Assembly: GCF_023272795.1 (NCBI RefSeq)
Contig: NZ_CP096829.1
Span: 4,960,001-5,024,000 of the forward strand
Origin: Flavobacterium humidisoli
Lineage (GTDB): Bacteria > Bacteroidota > Bacteroidia > Flavobacteriales > Flavobacteriaceae
Direction of reading: 5' to 3'
Length of the DNA: 64,000 nt
A program made the position numbers and the translations under genes. The stretch's first letter is position 1; each line of letters begins with the position of its first letter. This document shows positions 16,260 through 25,711 of this stretch, in pieces. The notes under the pieces are model-generated. The model made no database searches and was not told where the DNA came from. It saw only the letters and a program-made list of their open reading frames with translations.

Positions 16260-19088
16260 TTGAAAGCACTTTATAAAATTATTTGCCTTGTTTTAGCTTT
16301 ATCATTTTCGATAAAACTAACTGCACAACATCAATCTAAGATGGAAGTGGCGGTCAATCTCGAACTTAAAACACTAAACATAAAACAGGATCTTACGTAT
16401 CACAATACTACAAACGATACTTTGGCTTCGATTGTTTTGAACGATTGGAATAATGCTTTTGCTGATAAAAACACGCCTCTTGCAAAACGTTTTTCTGATG
16501 AATTTTACAGAGGTTTTCATTTGGCAAAGGCTGCCGATAGAGGAAAAACGACAATTATTAACCTGACAGAAACTAATTTTTCGGCTCTAGAATGGGAAAG
16601 AAGCGCTCAGAATCCTGACTATATTATGGTTAAGCTGAATCGTAAACTACTTCCTAATGAAAAAATCGTTTTACATCTTAATTATATTGTAAAAATACCA
16701 AACGATAAATTCACCCATTTTGGTTTTGATCAAAATGGCGGCATGGCTCTTAAAAACTGGTTTATAAGTCCTGCCCGTTTTGAAAATGGCCTTTTTGTAA
16801 AGTATAACAATTTCAACCTTGATGATATTGCCAATGCAGTGAGTGATTATGAAGTTGAAATTAAAATTCCAAATTCACACTCCATTACTACCGATTTAAA
16901 TTCGGTTTCAAAAGACACCAGCAATCACAGCTACACTATTTATTCTTTCTCAGGCAGAAACAGAACCGATTTTAGTCTTTATATAGAAAAACAAAATAGC
17001 TTTAGAACCTATGATAATGGTTCTGTACTGGTTGAGACCAATTTAAAAAATAAAAAAATAGACGAAATTCAGAAAGCTATTATCATTAATCGAGTGGTTT
17101 CTTATGCTGAAAAGTTTATTGGCAAATACCCGCACGAAAAAATAACCGTTTCTCAGATCGATTACGATAGAAATCCTTTTTACGGTTTAAATCAGTTGCC
17201 GTCTTTTATCAGTCCATTTCAGGATGATTTTATATTTGAAATTCAGTTTTTAAAGACTTTTCTAAATAATTATCTTAAAAACAGTCTTCGTTTAGATCCT
17301 AGAAAAGACAATTGGATTTATGACGGAATCCAGATTTATGCCATGATGAAGTATATGGAAGAACATCATCAGGACGAAAAAATGTTGGGAAGGCTTTCAA
17401 ACATGAAGCTCTTTAAAAGTTACAATATCACGAATCTGACTTTTAACGAGCAATATAGCTATTACTATATGCTAATGGCTCGCAAAAACTTAGATCAGCC
17501 ACTTGGTGATCCAAAAAACACATTAATAAAATTTAACGAACAAATTGCCAGTAAATATCGCGCCGGTTTGAGCTTGAGTTATTTAGATGACTATTTGAAT
17601 CATGATATTGTTTCTAAAAGTGTCAAAGAATTTTACAATCTCAACCAATTTGGACAATCGAATCGTTATGATTTTGAGAAAATCTTAACCCAAAAAAGTT
17701 CAAAAAATATCGATTGGTTCTTTAAAACCATTATCGATTCGCGAGATATTATCGATTACAAATTTTCGAACGTTTCGAGAACTGCAGATAGCATTACGTT
17801 TTCGGTTAAAAATAAAACTGGCATCTACGCTCCTATTCCGATTTACGGAATTAAAAAGAAAGAAGTCGTATTTAAAGAATGGATCGAGCCTACTAAAAAA
17901 GATTCTGTTTATGAGTTCGGTCGTAAAAATGCAGATAAAATTGTAATTAATTATGACAATGAAGTTCCAGAATACAACCAAAGAAACAACTGGAAATCTC
18001 TTAAACATGTTGCGCTCAACCGTCCTCTTAAATTTAATTTTGCTAAAGATTTAGAAGACCCAGACTACAATCAGATTTTATACATTCCGACCTTAAACTA
18101 TAATTACTATGATGGTATAACGCCTGGAATTCGTTTTCATAATAAAACCATTTTAGACAAGCCTTTTAATTTTGATATTAATCCGGCGTATTCTATAAAA
18201 GCAGGTACACTTTCTGGTTCGTCTGCTTTTTCATGGAATCAATATTATAGAAACAGTACCTTATATAATGTTCGATATTCTATTAGTCAAAATTATTATC
18301 ATTACGCGCCCGATGCAACTTATTTAAGGTTAAATCCTATGGTGCAGTTTCGTATTCGAGAAAAAGATTTTAGAGATAATAGGAAACAGCTGTTTTTAGC
18401 TCGTCAGGTTATTGTAAATCGTGAAGCAAGCACCTACATTACAGATAATTCAAAACCAAACTATTCAATCTTTAACGTCCGTTACTCTAATACAAAAACA
18501 GAATTAATTGACCATTTTAGTTTTATGACTGATTTGCAATTCTCTAGCGGTTTTGGAAAAGCTTCTGGAGAAGCTGAATACAGAAGGCTATTTGAAAATA
18601 ACAAAAAGCTAAATTTAAGACTATACGTTGGAACTTTCTTATACAACACAACAAATTCAGATTATTTTAGTTTTGGCTTAGACCGTCCAACAGATTATTT
18701 ATTCGATTATAATTTATTCGGAAGATCAGAAAGCACGGGCTTTTTTAGCCAGCAGTATGTTATTGCTGAAGGAGGTTTCAAATCGCATCTAGAGCCTTCT
18801 TATGCCAATCAATGGATGACCACTTTAAATGCCAGTTACGCCATATGGAACTGGGTTGAAATTTACGGTGACATTGGTTTCTTAAAAAACAAGCACCAAA
18901 GCGAGTTCTTTGCTTACGATTCTGGAGTCCGTTTAAACTTGGTTCCTGACTACTTTGAACTCTATTTTCCTGTTTATTCTAATAATGGATGGGAAATATC
19001 ACAGCCTAAATACAATGAAAAAATACGATTTATAATCACATTTTCGCCAAAAACGTTAGTTACTCTTTTTACCCGAAAATGGTTTTAA
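16260..19088 (+). CDS. Aminopeptidase-N-like protein fused to an outer-membrane barrel, zinc site lost
   Basis: A 942-residue exported protein. A TTG start gives a signal peptide immediately (MKALYKIICLVLALSFSIK, then LTAQ); no ATG offers this. Residues of about 25-480 follow the layout of M1 metallopeptidases: N-terminal beta domain with YHNTTNDTLASIVLNDW, then a catalytic-like helical domain. The expected HExxH-x18-E is absent: the aligned stretch reads FEIQFLKTFLNNYLKNSL and, where the glutamate ligand should lie, WIYDGIQIYAMMKYME. Residues of about 590-942 are rich in alternating aromatic strands and end in terminal Phe, typical of outer-membrane beta-barrels. I infer an inactive peptidase-like periplasmic module tethered to a barrel. 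Confidence 0.72.
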   Translation: MKALYKIICLVLALSFSIKLTAQHQSKMEVAVNLELKTLNIKQDLTYHNTTNDTLASIVLNDWNNAFADKNTPLAKRFSDEFYRGFHLAKAADRGKTTIINLTETNFSALEWERSAQNPDYIMVKLNRKLLPNEKIVLHLNYIVKIPNDKFTHFGFDQNGGMALKNWFISPARFENGLFVKYNNFNLDDIANAVSDYEVEIKIPNSHSITTDLNSVSKDTSNHSYTIYSFSGRNRTDFSLYIEKQNSFRTYDNGSVLVETNLKNKKIDEIQKAIIINRVVSYAEKFIGKYPHEKITVSQIDYDRNPFYGLNQLPSFISPFQDDFIFEIQFLKTFLNNYLKNSLRLDPRKDNWIYDGIQIYAMMKYMEEHHQDEKMLGRLSNMKLFKSYNITNLTFNEQYSYYYMLMARKNLDQPLGDPKNTLIKFNEQIASKYRAGLSLSYLDDYLNHDIVSKSVKEFYNLNQFGQSNRYDFEKILTQKSSKNIDWFFKTIIDSRDIIDYKFSNVSRTADSITFSVKNKTGIYAPIPIYGIKKKEVVFKEWIEPTKKDSVYEFGRKNADKIVINYDNEVPEYNQRNNWKSLKHVALNRPLKFNFAKDLEDPDYNQILYIPTLNYNYYDGITPGIRFHNKTILDKPFNFDINPAYSIKAGTLSGSSAFSWNQYYRNSTLYNVRYSISQNYYHYAPDATYLRLNPMVQFRIREKDFRDNRKQLFLARQVIVNREASTYITDNSKPNYSIFNVRYSNTKTELIDHFSFMTDLQFSSGFGKASGEAEYRRLFENNKKLNLRLYVGTFLYNTTNSDYFSFGLDRPTDYLFDYNLFGRSESTGFFSQQYVIAEGGFKSHLEPSYANQWMTTLNASYAIWNWVEIYGDIGFLKNKHQSEFFAYDSGVRLNLVPDYFELYFPVYSNNGWEISQPKYNEKIRFIITFSPKTLVTLFTRKWF

Positions 19089-19278
19089 TCAAATAAATTT
19101 TAAACAAAAACTTGCGAAATTATCAATAAAATTAAATTTCATATAAAAATAACACAAATAAAACACATAGTTTTTAGATTTGAATACAAATAATTAAATT
19201 ATATTTAGTTCAAAGAATTATGATTATTGATTGTTTTTAAGTAATTTCGCGACATAAACAACATGACGCTACAAGATT

Positions 19279-21693
19279 ATGATAAAAGAAAAAAGCAATA
19301 CTACACTGACATTTGAAGATTTCAAAACTGAGGTATTGAATGACTATAGAATTGCGGTTACAAGCCGTGAATGTAGTCTTTTAGGTCGAAAAGAAGTGTT
19401 AACAGGAAAGGCTAAATTTGGAATTTTTGGTGACGGAAAAGAAGTTCCGCAGCTGGCAATGGCAAAAGCTTTTAAAAACGGAGATTTCCGTTCTGGATAC
19501 TATCGCGATCAAACTTTTATGATGGCAATTGGTGAATTGAACGCAAGACAGTTTTTTGCCGGTTTATACGGTCATACTGATTTAGCTTTTGATCCGATGT
19601 CTGCTGGAAGGCAAATGGGGGGACACTTTGTAACGCACAGTTTAAACGAAGATGGTTCTTGGAAAGACTTAACCAAACAAAAAAATTCAAGTTCAGATAT
19701 ATCTCCAACAGCAGGACAAATGCCAAGATTACTTGGTTTGGCACAAGCTTCAAAAATTTACCGAGAGGTTGATGGAATAACAATTAAAGATAAATTTTCT
19801 GTTAACGGAAATGAAGTAGCTTGGGGAACTATTGGTAATGCAAGTACATCTGAAGGGTTGTTTTTTGAAACTATAAACGCTGCTGGAGTTCTACAAGTTC
19901 CAATGGTAATGAGTGTTTGGGATGATGAATACGGAATTTCTGTTCATGCTAGACATCAAACTACTAAAGAGAATATTTCTGAAATTTTAAAAGGATATCA
20001 GCGTGATGAAGATTCTAAAGGTTATGAAATCTTTAGAGTGAAAGGCTGGGATTATGCCGAACTGGTTTCTACTTATGAAAGAGCTGGAGCAATTGCGCGC
20101 GAAGAACATATTCCGGTTTTAATTCATGTTAACGAATTAACACAACCACAAGGTCACTCTACTTCTGGTTCTCACGAACGTTACAAAAATGCAGAGAGAC
20201 TAGCTTGGGAAAGAGATTTTGACTGCATTCGTCAAATGCGTCTATGGATGATTGCAATTAATATTGCATCGCCAGAAGAATTGGCAGAAATTGATTTCGA
20301 ATTGAAGAAAGAAGTTTTAGAAGCTAAAAAAGAGGCTTGGAATAACTTTATTAATCCAATTATTGAGGATCAAAAAAACCTTCTTGCCTTATTAGAACAA
20401 ATTGCTGATGCTAGCATTAACCATAAAGATAGAATCAAGAAATTAATTTCTGAATTAAGCGCAATTAAAGCGCCTCTAAAGAAAGAATTATTGGTTTACG
20501 CTAGAAAGATTCTTCGTTTTATCGAAGTTCCAAATAGCAAAGTTCTTTTATCGAATTGGATTCAAGATTTTATAGCAGAAACTCAGGAAAAATTTAGCAG
20601 TAATTTACATTCTGAATCTTCTAAAAATGTATTTTCTGTACAACAGGTTCTTCCTAAATATGCTGAAAATGCAAAACCAGATTTAGACGGAAGAATGATT
20701 TTGCGTGATAACTTTGATGCTTTATTTGCAAAATATCCTGAAACTTTAATTTTCGGTGAAGATGTTGGAAACATCGGAGACGTAAATCAAGGTCTTGAAG
20801 GCATGCAGGAAAAATACGGAGAACTCCGTGTTGCCGATGTCGGAATTCGTGAAGCTACAATTATTGGTCAAGGAATCGGAATGGCTTTGAGAGGTTTACG
20901 TCCGATTGCTGAAATTCAGTATCTAGATTATTTATTGTACGCTATTCAGATCATGAGTGACGATTTAGCTACTTTACAATACAGAACGGTTGGAAAACAA
21001 AAAGCACCGTTAATTATTAGAACTCGTGGGCATCGCTTAGAAGGCATCTGGCATTCTGGTTCTCCAATGGGAATGATTATTAATGCCATTCGCGGAATTC
21101 ACGTTTTGGTTCCAAGAGATATGACACAAGCAGCTGGTTTCTACAACACTTTGTTAGAATGTGATGAACCTGCTTTGGTTATTGAATGTTTGAACGGATA
21201 TCGTTTAAAAGAAAAAACGCCACTGAATTTTGGTGAATTCAAAACGCCAATCGGAGTTGTAGAAACGCTAAGAGAAGGCTCTGATATTACTTTAGTGTCT
21301 TACGGATCAACTTTAAGGTTGGTTATGCAAGCAGCTAATGAATTGGCGGAAAAAGGAATTGAGTGTGAAGTTATTGATGTTCAATCTTTACTTCCGTTTG
21401 ATATTAGCAAAGACATTGTAAAAAGTGTAGCCAAAACAAATCGTCTTTTAGTAATTGATGAAGATGTTCCTGGAGGAGCTTCAGCATTCATTTTACAGCA
21501 GATTTTAGAAGAACAAGATGCTTATAAACATTTGGATAGCAAACCACAAACTTTAGCTGCAAAAGCACACAGACCTGCATACGGAACTGATGGCGATTAT
21601 TTCTCTAAACCTTCTGCAGAAGATATTTACGAAAAAATTTACGATATGATGCACGAAGTTAATCCTTCTAAATATCCTGCTTTATATCAGTAA
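19279..21693 (+). CDS. Fused branched-chain 2-oxoacid dehydrogenase E1 (alpha-beta)
   Basis: An 804-residue thiamine-diphosphate enzyme in which the E1 alpha (about residues 1-450) and E1 beta (about 470-804) chains are joined, as is usual in Bacteroidota. The alpha half has GRKEVLTGKAKFG, FRSGYYRDQT, SAGRQMGGHF and the cofactor region TIGNASTSEG...WDDEYG. The beta half has GEDVGNIGDVNQGLEGMQ, RVADVGIREATIIGQGIGMA, RTRGHRLEGIWHSGSPMG and IDEDVPGGASA. It decarboxylates branched-chain 2-oxoacids and acylates the E2 lipoyl arm, feeding branched acyl-CoA to fatty acid synthesis. The E2/E3 genes are not in the window. The Mg-ThDP motif deviates from the usual GDG...NN. Confidence 0.9.
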   Translation: MIKEKSNTTLTFEDFKTEVLNDYRIAVTSRECSLLGRKEVLTGKAKFGIFGDGKEVPQLAMAKAFKNGDFRSGYYRDQTFMMAIGELNARQFFAGLYGHTDLAFDPMSAGRQMGGHFVTHSLNEDGSWKDLTKQKNSSSDISPTAGQMPRLLGLAQASKIYREVDGITIKDKFSVNGNEVAWGTIGNASTSEGLFFETINAAGVLQVPMVMSVWDDEYGISVHARHQTTKENISEILKGYQRDEDSKGYEIFRVKGWDYAELVSTYERAGAIAREEHIPVLIHVNELTQPQGHSTSGSHERYKNAERLAWERDFDCIRQMRLWMIAINIASPEELAEIDFELKKEVLEAKKEAWNNFINPIIEDQKNLLALLEQIADASINHKDRIKKLISELSAIKAPLKKELLVYARKILRFIEVPNSKVLLSNWIQDFIAETQEKFSSNLHSESSKNVFSVQQVLPKYAENAKPDLDGRMILRDNFDALFAKYPETLIFGEDVGNIGDVNQGLEGMQEKYGELRVADVGIREATIIGQGIGMALRGLRPIAEIQYLDYLLYAIQIMSDDLATLQYRTVGKQKAPLIIRTRGHRLEGIWHSGSPMGMIINAIRGIHVLVPRDMTQAAGFYNTLLECDEPALVIECLNGYRLKEKTPLNFGEFKTPIGVVETLREGSDITLVSYGSTLRLVMQAANELAEKGIECEVIDVQSLLPFDISKDIVKSVAKTNRLLVIDEDVPGGASAFILQQILEEQDAYKHLDSKPQTLAAKAHRPAYGTDGDYFSKPSAEDIYEKIYDMMHEVNPSKYPALYQ

Positions 21694-21713
21694 TTTAGAT
21701 TGTTTTAGATATT

Positions 21714-21746
21714 AAAAAAAGCTCCAAATTCTTGGAGCTTTTTTAG
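21714..21746. terminator. Bidirectional terminator
   Basis: AAAAAAGCTCC and GGAGCTTTTTT arms with an AAATTCTT loop, between the convergent E1 and hypothetical membrane protein genes. Confidence 0.85.
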
Positions 21747-21752
21747 TGTTTT

Positions 21753-22232
21753 TTATCTTTCTAATATTCTTTTTATTTCTTTATAATTAAGTATATCTTT
21801 AAAAAACGTGAAGGGAGCTCTACCTGTGGGTAAAGTATTTATCAATATTTTTTCTCTTGTAACTTTAATTATTGTTACCTTTTGCCCCCACGAAAATGAA
21901 GATGCGTCTGTATAAAACTCTAAAATTCCATCACCTTGACGAATTAAAATCCAATTATTTTTTTGCAATAATTTTCCAATTTCATCTGTAGAATAATCCT
22001 TTTTTAAAACCAACTCTTTAAATCGGCGTTCAATCTCAATTCTTAAAATAAAAAAAACAAAAATTACTAATCCCCACGATATAAGAAATGGCCCATCTCT
22101 TTCATAATTAGTGACACCAGCATAAATCAACAACAAGGGCATAAACAAAACAAAATAATTACTTATATAATTAAAATAACTAATTGGCCATCTCATCCTT
22201 TGAATCACATAATCTTTTGTCGTTTTATCCAT
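21753..22232 (-). CDS. Hypothetical two-TM membrane protein
   Basis: A 159-residue protein I do not recognise. Two adjacent hydrophobic helices occur at about residues 20-60 (NYFVLFMPLLLIYAGVTNY and FLISWGLVIFVFFILRIEI), followed by a soluble C-terminal half with alternating strands (WILIRQGDGILEFYTDA, VTIIKVTREKILINTLPTG) that could be a small beta domain facing the cytoplasm. It is convergent with the E1 gene and lies 55 bp downstream of kdsB on the same strand. No function is proposed. Confidence 0.7.
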   Translation of the reverse strand: MDKTTKDYVIQRMRWPISYFNYISNYFVLFMPLLLIYAGVTNYERDGPFLISWGLVIFVFFILRIEIERRFKELVLKKDYSTDEIGKLLQKNNWILIRQGDGILEFYTDASSFSWGQKVTIIKVTREKILINTLPTGRAPFTFFKDILNYKEIKRILER

Positions 22233-22287
22233 ACTTTAAATCCATTTAAATCTGCTTCCTCTCAACCATCAACAACTAACAATTAAC

Positions 22288-23022
22288 TTAAATATCTCTC
22301 AGCATCGCTCTTGCTCTTTCCAAATCGTCAGCCGTATCAATTCCAATACCAACATGGGTCGTTTCGACCATTTTGATACGTTTTCCGAATTCCAAATATC
22401 TTAACTGCTCTAACTTCTCAGAAGCTTCTAAAGATTTCATTGGAAGACTGTAAAAGTCTAATAAAGCCTGTTTTCTAAATGCATAAATTCCGATGTGCTG
22501 AAAGTATCTCACTCCAACATTTTTCTCTCTTGGATAAGGAATTACAGATCTTGAAAAATACAATGCAAACTGCGACTGGTCTACCACCACTTTCACATTA
22601 TTTGGATTATTGATTTCTTCTTCATCTGTGATTTCTCGCATTAAGGAAGCCAAATCAATCTTTTTATCTGAATCATTTTTAAAAACCGATAAAACCTGCT
22701 CTAATGGTCCTGCTTCTGTAAAAGGCTCATCACCTTGTACATTCACTACAATATCAACATCAAGGTTAGCAACTGCCTCTGCAATTCTATCACTTCCAGA
22801 TTCATGTTCTTTAATGCTCATAATGGCTTTTCCTCCATTAGAAACAATTTCGTCAAAAATCAAATCAGAGTCGGTAACTACAAAAACATCATCGAACAAT
22901 TTTGTCGAAACTGCTGCTTCATAGGTTCTTAATATTATCGTTTTACCTCCTAAATCCTGCATTAATTTTGCTGGAAAACGTGTAGAGGCATACCTTGCGG
23001 GAATTACTGCTATTACCTTCAT
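22288..23022 (-). CDS. kdsB: 3-deoxy-manno-octulosonate cytidylyltransferase
   Basis: A 244-residue CMP-Kdo synthetase, which activates Kdo with CTP for attachment to lipid A. The N-terminal nucleotidyltransferase signature VIPARYASTRFPAKLMQDLGG, the segment SGSDRIAEA, the catalytic VNVQGDEPF and the conserved HIGIYAFRK and LEQLRYLE blocks are all present, at standard length. It may share an operon with the downstream hypothetical membrane protein. Together with the acyltransferase near 3.4 kb it shows that LPS core/lipid A synthesis is represented in the window. Confidence 0.95.
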   Translation of the reverse strand: MKVIAVIPARYASTRFPAKLMQDLGGKTIILRTYEAAVSTKLFDDVFVVTDSDLIFDEIVSNGGKAIMSIKEHESGSDRIAEAVANLDVDIVVNVQGDEPFTEAGPLEQVLSVFKNDSDKKIDLASLMREITDEEEINNPNNVKVVVDQSQFALYFSRSVIPYPREKNVGVRYFQHIGIYAFRKQALLDFYSLPMKSLEASEKLEQLRYLEFGKRIKMVETTHVGIGIDTADDLERARAMLRDI

Positions 23023-23181
23023 TATTTTGTTTTACTGAGTTAAAAACTCAAAATTTAGTATTTAATATTCTGAAAATTTATTCCTGATTTTTTTCAGGCT
23101 TAACCTTTTGCAAATATGCAAAAATTACTTTTAAATTTTCCGTTTTCCTATTTCCGTGCAGAATACAAATACCACAAAAAA

Positions 23182-23991
23182 TCAAACCGAAACGGTAACA
23201 CGAAGATAAGTCGCAGGAATTAACGTTGAATTTTCATTACCCGTATTCTGTGTGTTAACTAAATCTTCAAGCTTAGCATACAATTCTGAAGCTTTCCCAT
23301 TTTGCTCTGCCGCTTCAAAAGCATTCATTGTTGGACCATAGTAATTTTTTAATCGATCTAAAAAATCGGAAGGAGAAAATGTGGCTTTAAACATAAAGGT
23401 ATCTCTATCAAAAGAAATATTTTCTTTAGAAACTCCAGCATTTGCAAATCTTTCGACAACATTGTCTTCAATACCCCAAAGCATCGGACTTACAAAACCT
23501 TCAGGAGGCGGGGGCGTAAATTCGGAACTAATTTTCAAAATTTGTGCAACCAATGTTGGATCTCCTGGAATCCAATTCCCCATCACAACTTTACCTCCAG
23601 ACCTTGTAACACGAACCATTTCTTTAGCCACATCAAAAGGTTTAGGAGCAAACATTGCCCCAAAAATGCTCATCGAAATATCGAATGATTGATCTTTCAA
23701 TTCATTCAAATCGGTTGCATCTCCTTCTTTAAATACAATATTACTAAGACCTTCGTTTTTAGCTCGAATATTACCCGCATTCACTAGATTTGTCGCTATA
23801 TCAACGCCTAAAACATTGGCGCCTAATTTTGCTGAAGGTATTGCTGTTGTGCCATCGCCACAACCGAGATCTAAAACGTCTAGATTTTCTTTAATTCCAA
23901 TTTTGGCAACCAATTCTGCACCGCTCTCTCTCATAGTTTCTGCAATGCGTGTAAAATCGCCCTTTTCCCATAATGCTTTGTTTGGATTCAT
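23182..23991 (-). CDS. Class I SAM-dependent methyltransferase
   Basis: A 269-residue methyltransferase of the UbiE/Methyltransf_11 type. Motif I is LDLGCGDGTTA at about residue 41, followed by the acidic loop VLGVDIAT, KEGDATDLN and the post-II segment ARVTR-like MVRVTRSGGKVVMGNW. The N-terminus NPNKALWEKGDFTRIAETMR is typical of a broad cluster of small-molecule methyltransferases. The substrate is unknown and the neighbours give no clue, as it is divergent from the beta-propeller gene across a 285-bp AT-rich spacer. Confidence 0.85.
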   Translation of the reverse strand: MNPNKALWEKGDFTRIAETMRESGAELVAKIGIKENLDVLDLGCGDGTTAIPSAKLGANVLGVDIATNLVNAGNIRAKNEGLSNIVFKEGDATDLNELKDQSFDISMSIFGAMFAPKPFDVAKEMVRVTRSGGKVVMGNWIPGDPTLVAQILKISSEFTPPPPEGFVSPMLWGIEDNVVERFANAGVSKENISFDRDTFMFKATFSPSDFLDRLKNYYGPTMNAFEAAEQNGKASELYAKLEDLVNTQNTGNENSTLIPATYLRVTVSV

Positions 23992-24276
23992 CTTAATTTT
24001 ATCAGTGATTATAGTGCTGATGCCGCACTTTTAATTAACTTTTTAAACGTCTCATCATCAGTCAATCATAAAGGCGTTTAAATCATTAATTACAAAAAAA
24101 ACAATGGAAAAAGAGGAAGAAAAACAAAACTAATCAACTGACAAACAAATACTTAATAAAACAACAAACAAATTTAGACAAAAGATTTTAATATCTCACT
24201 GAATTTATTTCTAACATATTTTATAAACATCTAGATTTTAATCTCTTAGAATATTTTTACTTTTATAAGAAAAAAC

Positions 24277-25617
24277 ATGAAAAGAAACTTTACTTCACTC
24301 CTGCTCTATTTCTTTTTAATTCTAAGCTCTAATACTTTTTCTCAAAACAATACTTCTACTATTCTAAATGCATTTTCCAGTCGTATTTTTTCAGGAAAGG
24401 GATATCAGCCCATTCAAAGTTTAAAATGGAAATTCAAGACTGAAGGTAAAATCTTTTCTTCTCCAATTGTTCAAAACGGTATTGTTTACATTGGCAGTGA
24501 AGACGGCTATTTTTATGCTGTTGATGAAAAATCAGGAAACTCAAAATGGAAATTTAAAACCAATGGAGCTATTCATACTTCGGCAAGTATTTATAATGAT
24601 ATTATTTATTTCGGAAGTTTTGACGGCTATTATTATGCTTTAAACTCAAAAACAGGAAAAGAAATCTGGCGCTTTAAAACCAAAGGCGAACATTGGTACA
24701 GCGAAGTTGGAATGTGGGGAATGAAACCAAGCGATTTACTGATGGCAGATTTATGGGATTTTTACCTTTCGACACCCGTTATCCATTTGGATCATAAATC
24801 GGCATTAGCAATATTTGGAAGCAGCGATGGAAACCTTTATGCTGTTGACGCTAAAAACGGAAGTATAAAATGGAATTTTCAAACCAAAGCTCCTATACAC
24901 AGTACTCCTATTTTAGAAAACAACACGGTTTATTTTGGTGGATGGGATGGCATTTTTTATGCACTAGATAGCAAAACAGGAAAGGAAAAATGGAAGTTCT
25001 CGACTGAAATCAAAACAGGATTTACTGGAATTCAAGCTTCTGCTGCCGTTTCTGACGGAATAGTTTATTTTGGCGCACGAGATCCGTATTTCTTCGCACT
25101 TGATGCAGAAACTGGAAAATTAATATGGAAATACAATGTCGAAAACTCGTGGATTTTGAGTTCGGCTGTTGTTAAAGACAATACGGTTTATGTTGGGACT
25201 TCAGACACTTATGCTTTATTGGCATTGGATGCAAAAACAGGAAAAGAAAAATACCGTTTTAAAGGAAACGGATATGTATACTCGTCACCTGCAATTGCTG
25301 GAAATACTATTTACTTTGCTGATTTTTCAGGAAATTTCTTTGACTTAAATCTTCTTTCTGATGGAAAAGAATCGCATACAATTCCAACCGAAAATAGAAC
25401 TAAATATGCTGCAGACATTCTAAATAACAATCAGCTAGATTTTGTTTTTGCAGCCAAACAAGCAGACCTATCTCTTTATGCCGAAAACAAAAAAGTTATG
25501 GACGAATTTTATAAATTAGGCTCAATTGTTTCTTCTCCATTCATCAGCAATGATGTTATTTTCTACGGAAGTGTAGATGGATATCTGTATGCTTATGATT
25601 TGAAAAAAGAAAAATAA
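24277..25617 (+). CDS. Secreted PQQ-like beta-propeller repeat protein
   Basis: A 446-residue exported protein: a signal peptide (MKRNFTSLLLYFFLILSSN, then TFSQ) followed by about seven to eight blades with the PQQ_2/BamB-like pattern, e.g. SSPIVQNGIVYIGSEDGYFY, AVDEKSGNSKWKFKT, YALNSKTGKEIWRFKTKG, YALDSKTGKEKWKFST, FALDAETGKLIWKYN. The tryptophan-docking W-K-F motif recurs in each blade. PQQ-dependent dehydrogenase catalytic residues and heme sites are not seen, so it is more likely a scaffold or binding propeller in the periplasm or outer envelope than an oxidase. It is convergent with the dioxygenase gene over a long palindrome. Confidence 0.87.
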   Translation: MKRNFTSLLLYFFLILSSNTFSQNNTSTILNAFSSRIFSGKGYQPIQSLKWKFKTEGKIFSSPIVQNGIVYIGSEDGYFYAVDEKSGNSKWKFKTNGAIHTSASIYNDIIYFGSFDGYYYALNSKTGKEIWRFKTKGEHWYSEVGMWGMKPSDLLMADLWDFYLSTPVIHLDHKSALAIFGSSDGNLYAVDAKNGSIKWNFQTKAPIHSTPILENNTVYFGGWDGIFYALDSKTGKEKWKFSTEIKTGFTGIQASAAVSDGIVYFGARDPYFFALDAETGKLIWKYNVENSWILSSAVVKDNTVYVGTSDTYALLALDAKTGKEKYRFKGNGYVYSSPAIAGNTIYFADFSGNFFDLNLLSDGKESHTIPTENRTKYAADILNNNQLDFVFAAKQADLSLYAENKKVMDEFYKLGSIVSSPFISNDVIFYGSVDGYLYAYDLKKEK

Positions 25618-25623
25618 TCTCTG

Positions 25624-25702
25624 CGAATCTCTGCGAAACCTTTGTGAATCTTTGCGGTATAACCGATTTCACAGAGGCCTTCAAAGGCTTCGCAGAGATT
25701 CG
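25624..25702. repeat. Long intergenic palindrome (21-nt arms) between convergent genes
   Basis: The arms 25624-25644 and 25682-25702 are reverse complements except at one position, with a 37-nt loop. Each arm contains the words CGAATCTCTGCGAA and CCTTTG. The location between convergent stops fits a bidirectional terminator or a REP-like element. Confidence 0.75.
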
Positions 25703-25711
25703 AAAAATATA

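Noticed and set aside
19263..19316. Tiny upstream frame overlapping the E1 start
   Set aside because: About 17 codons, no supporting features; likely chance.
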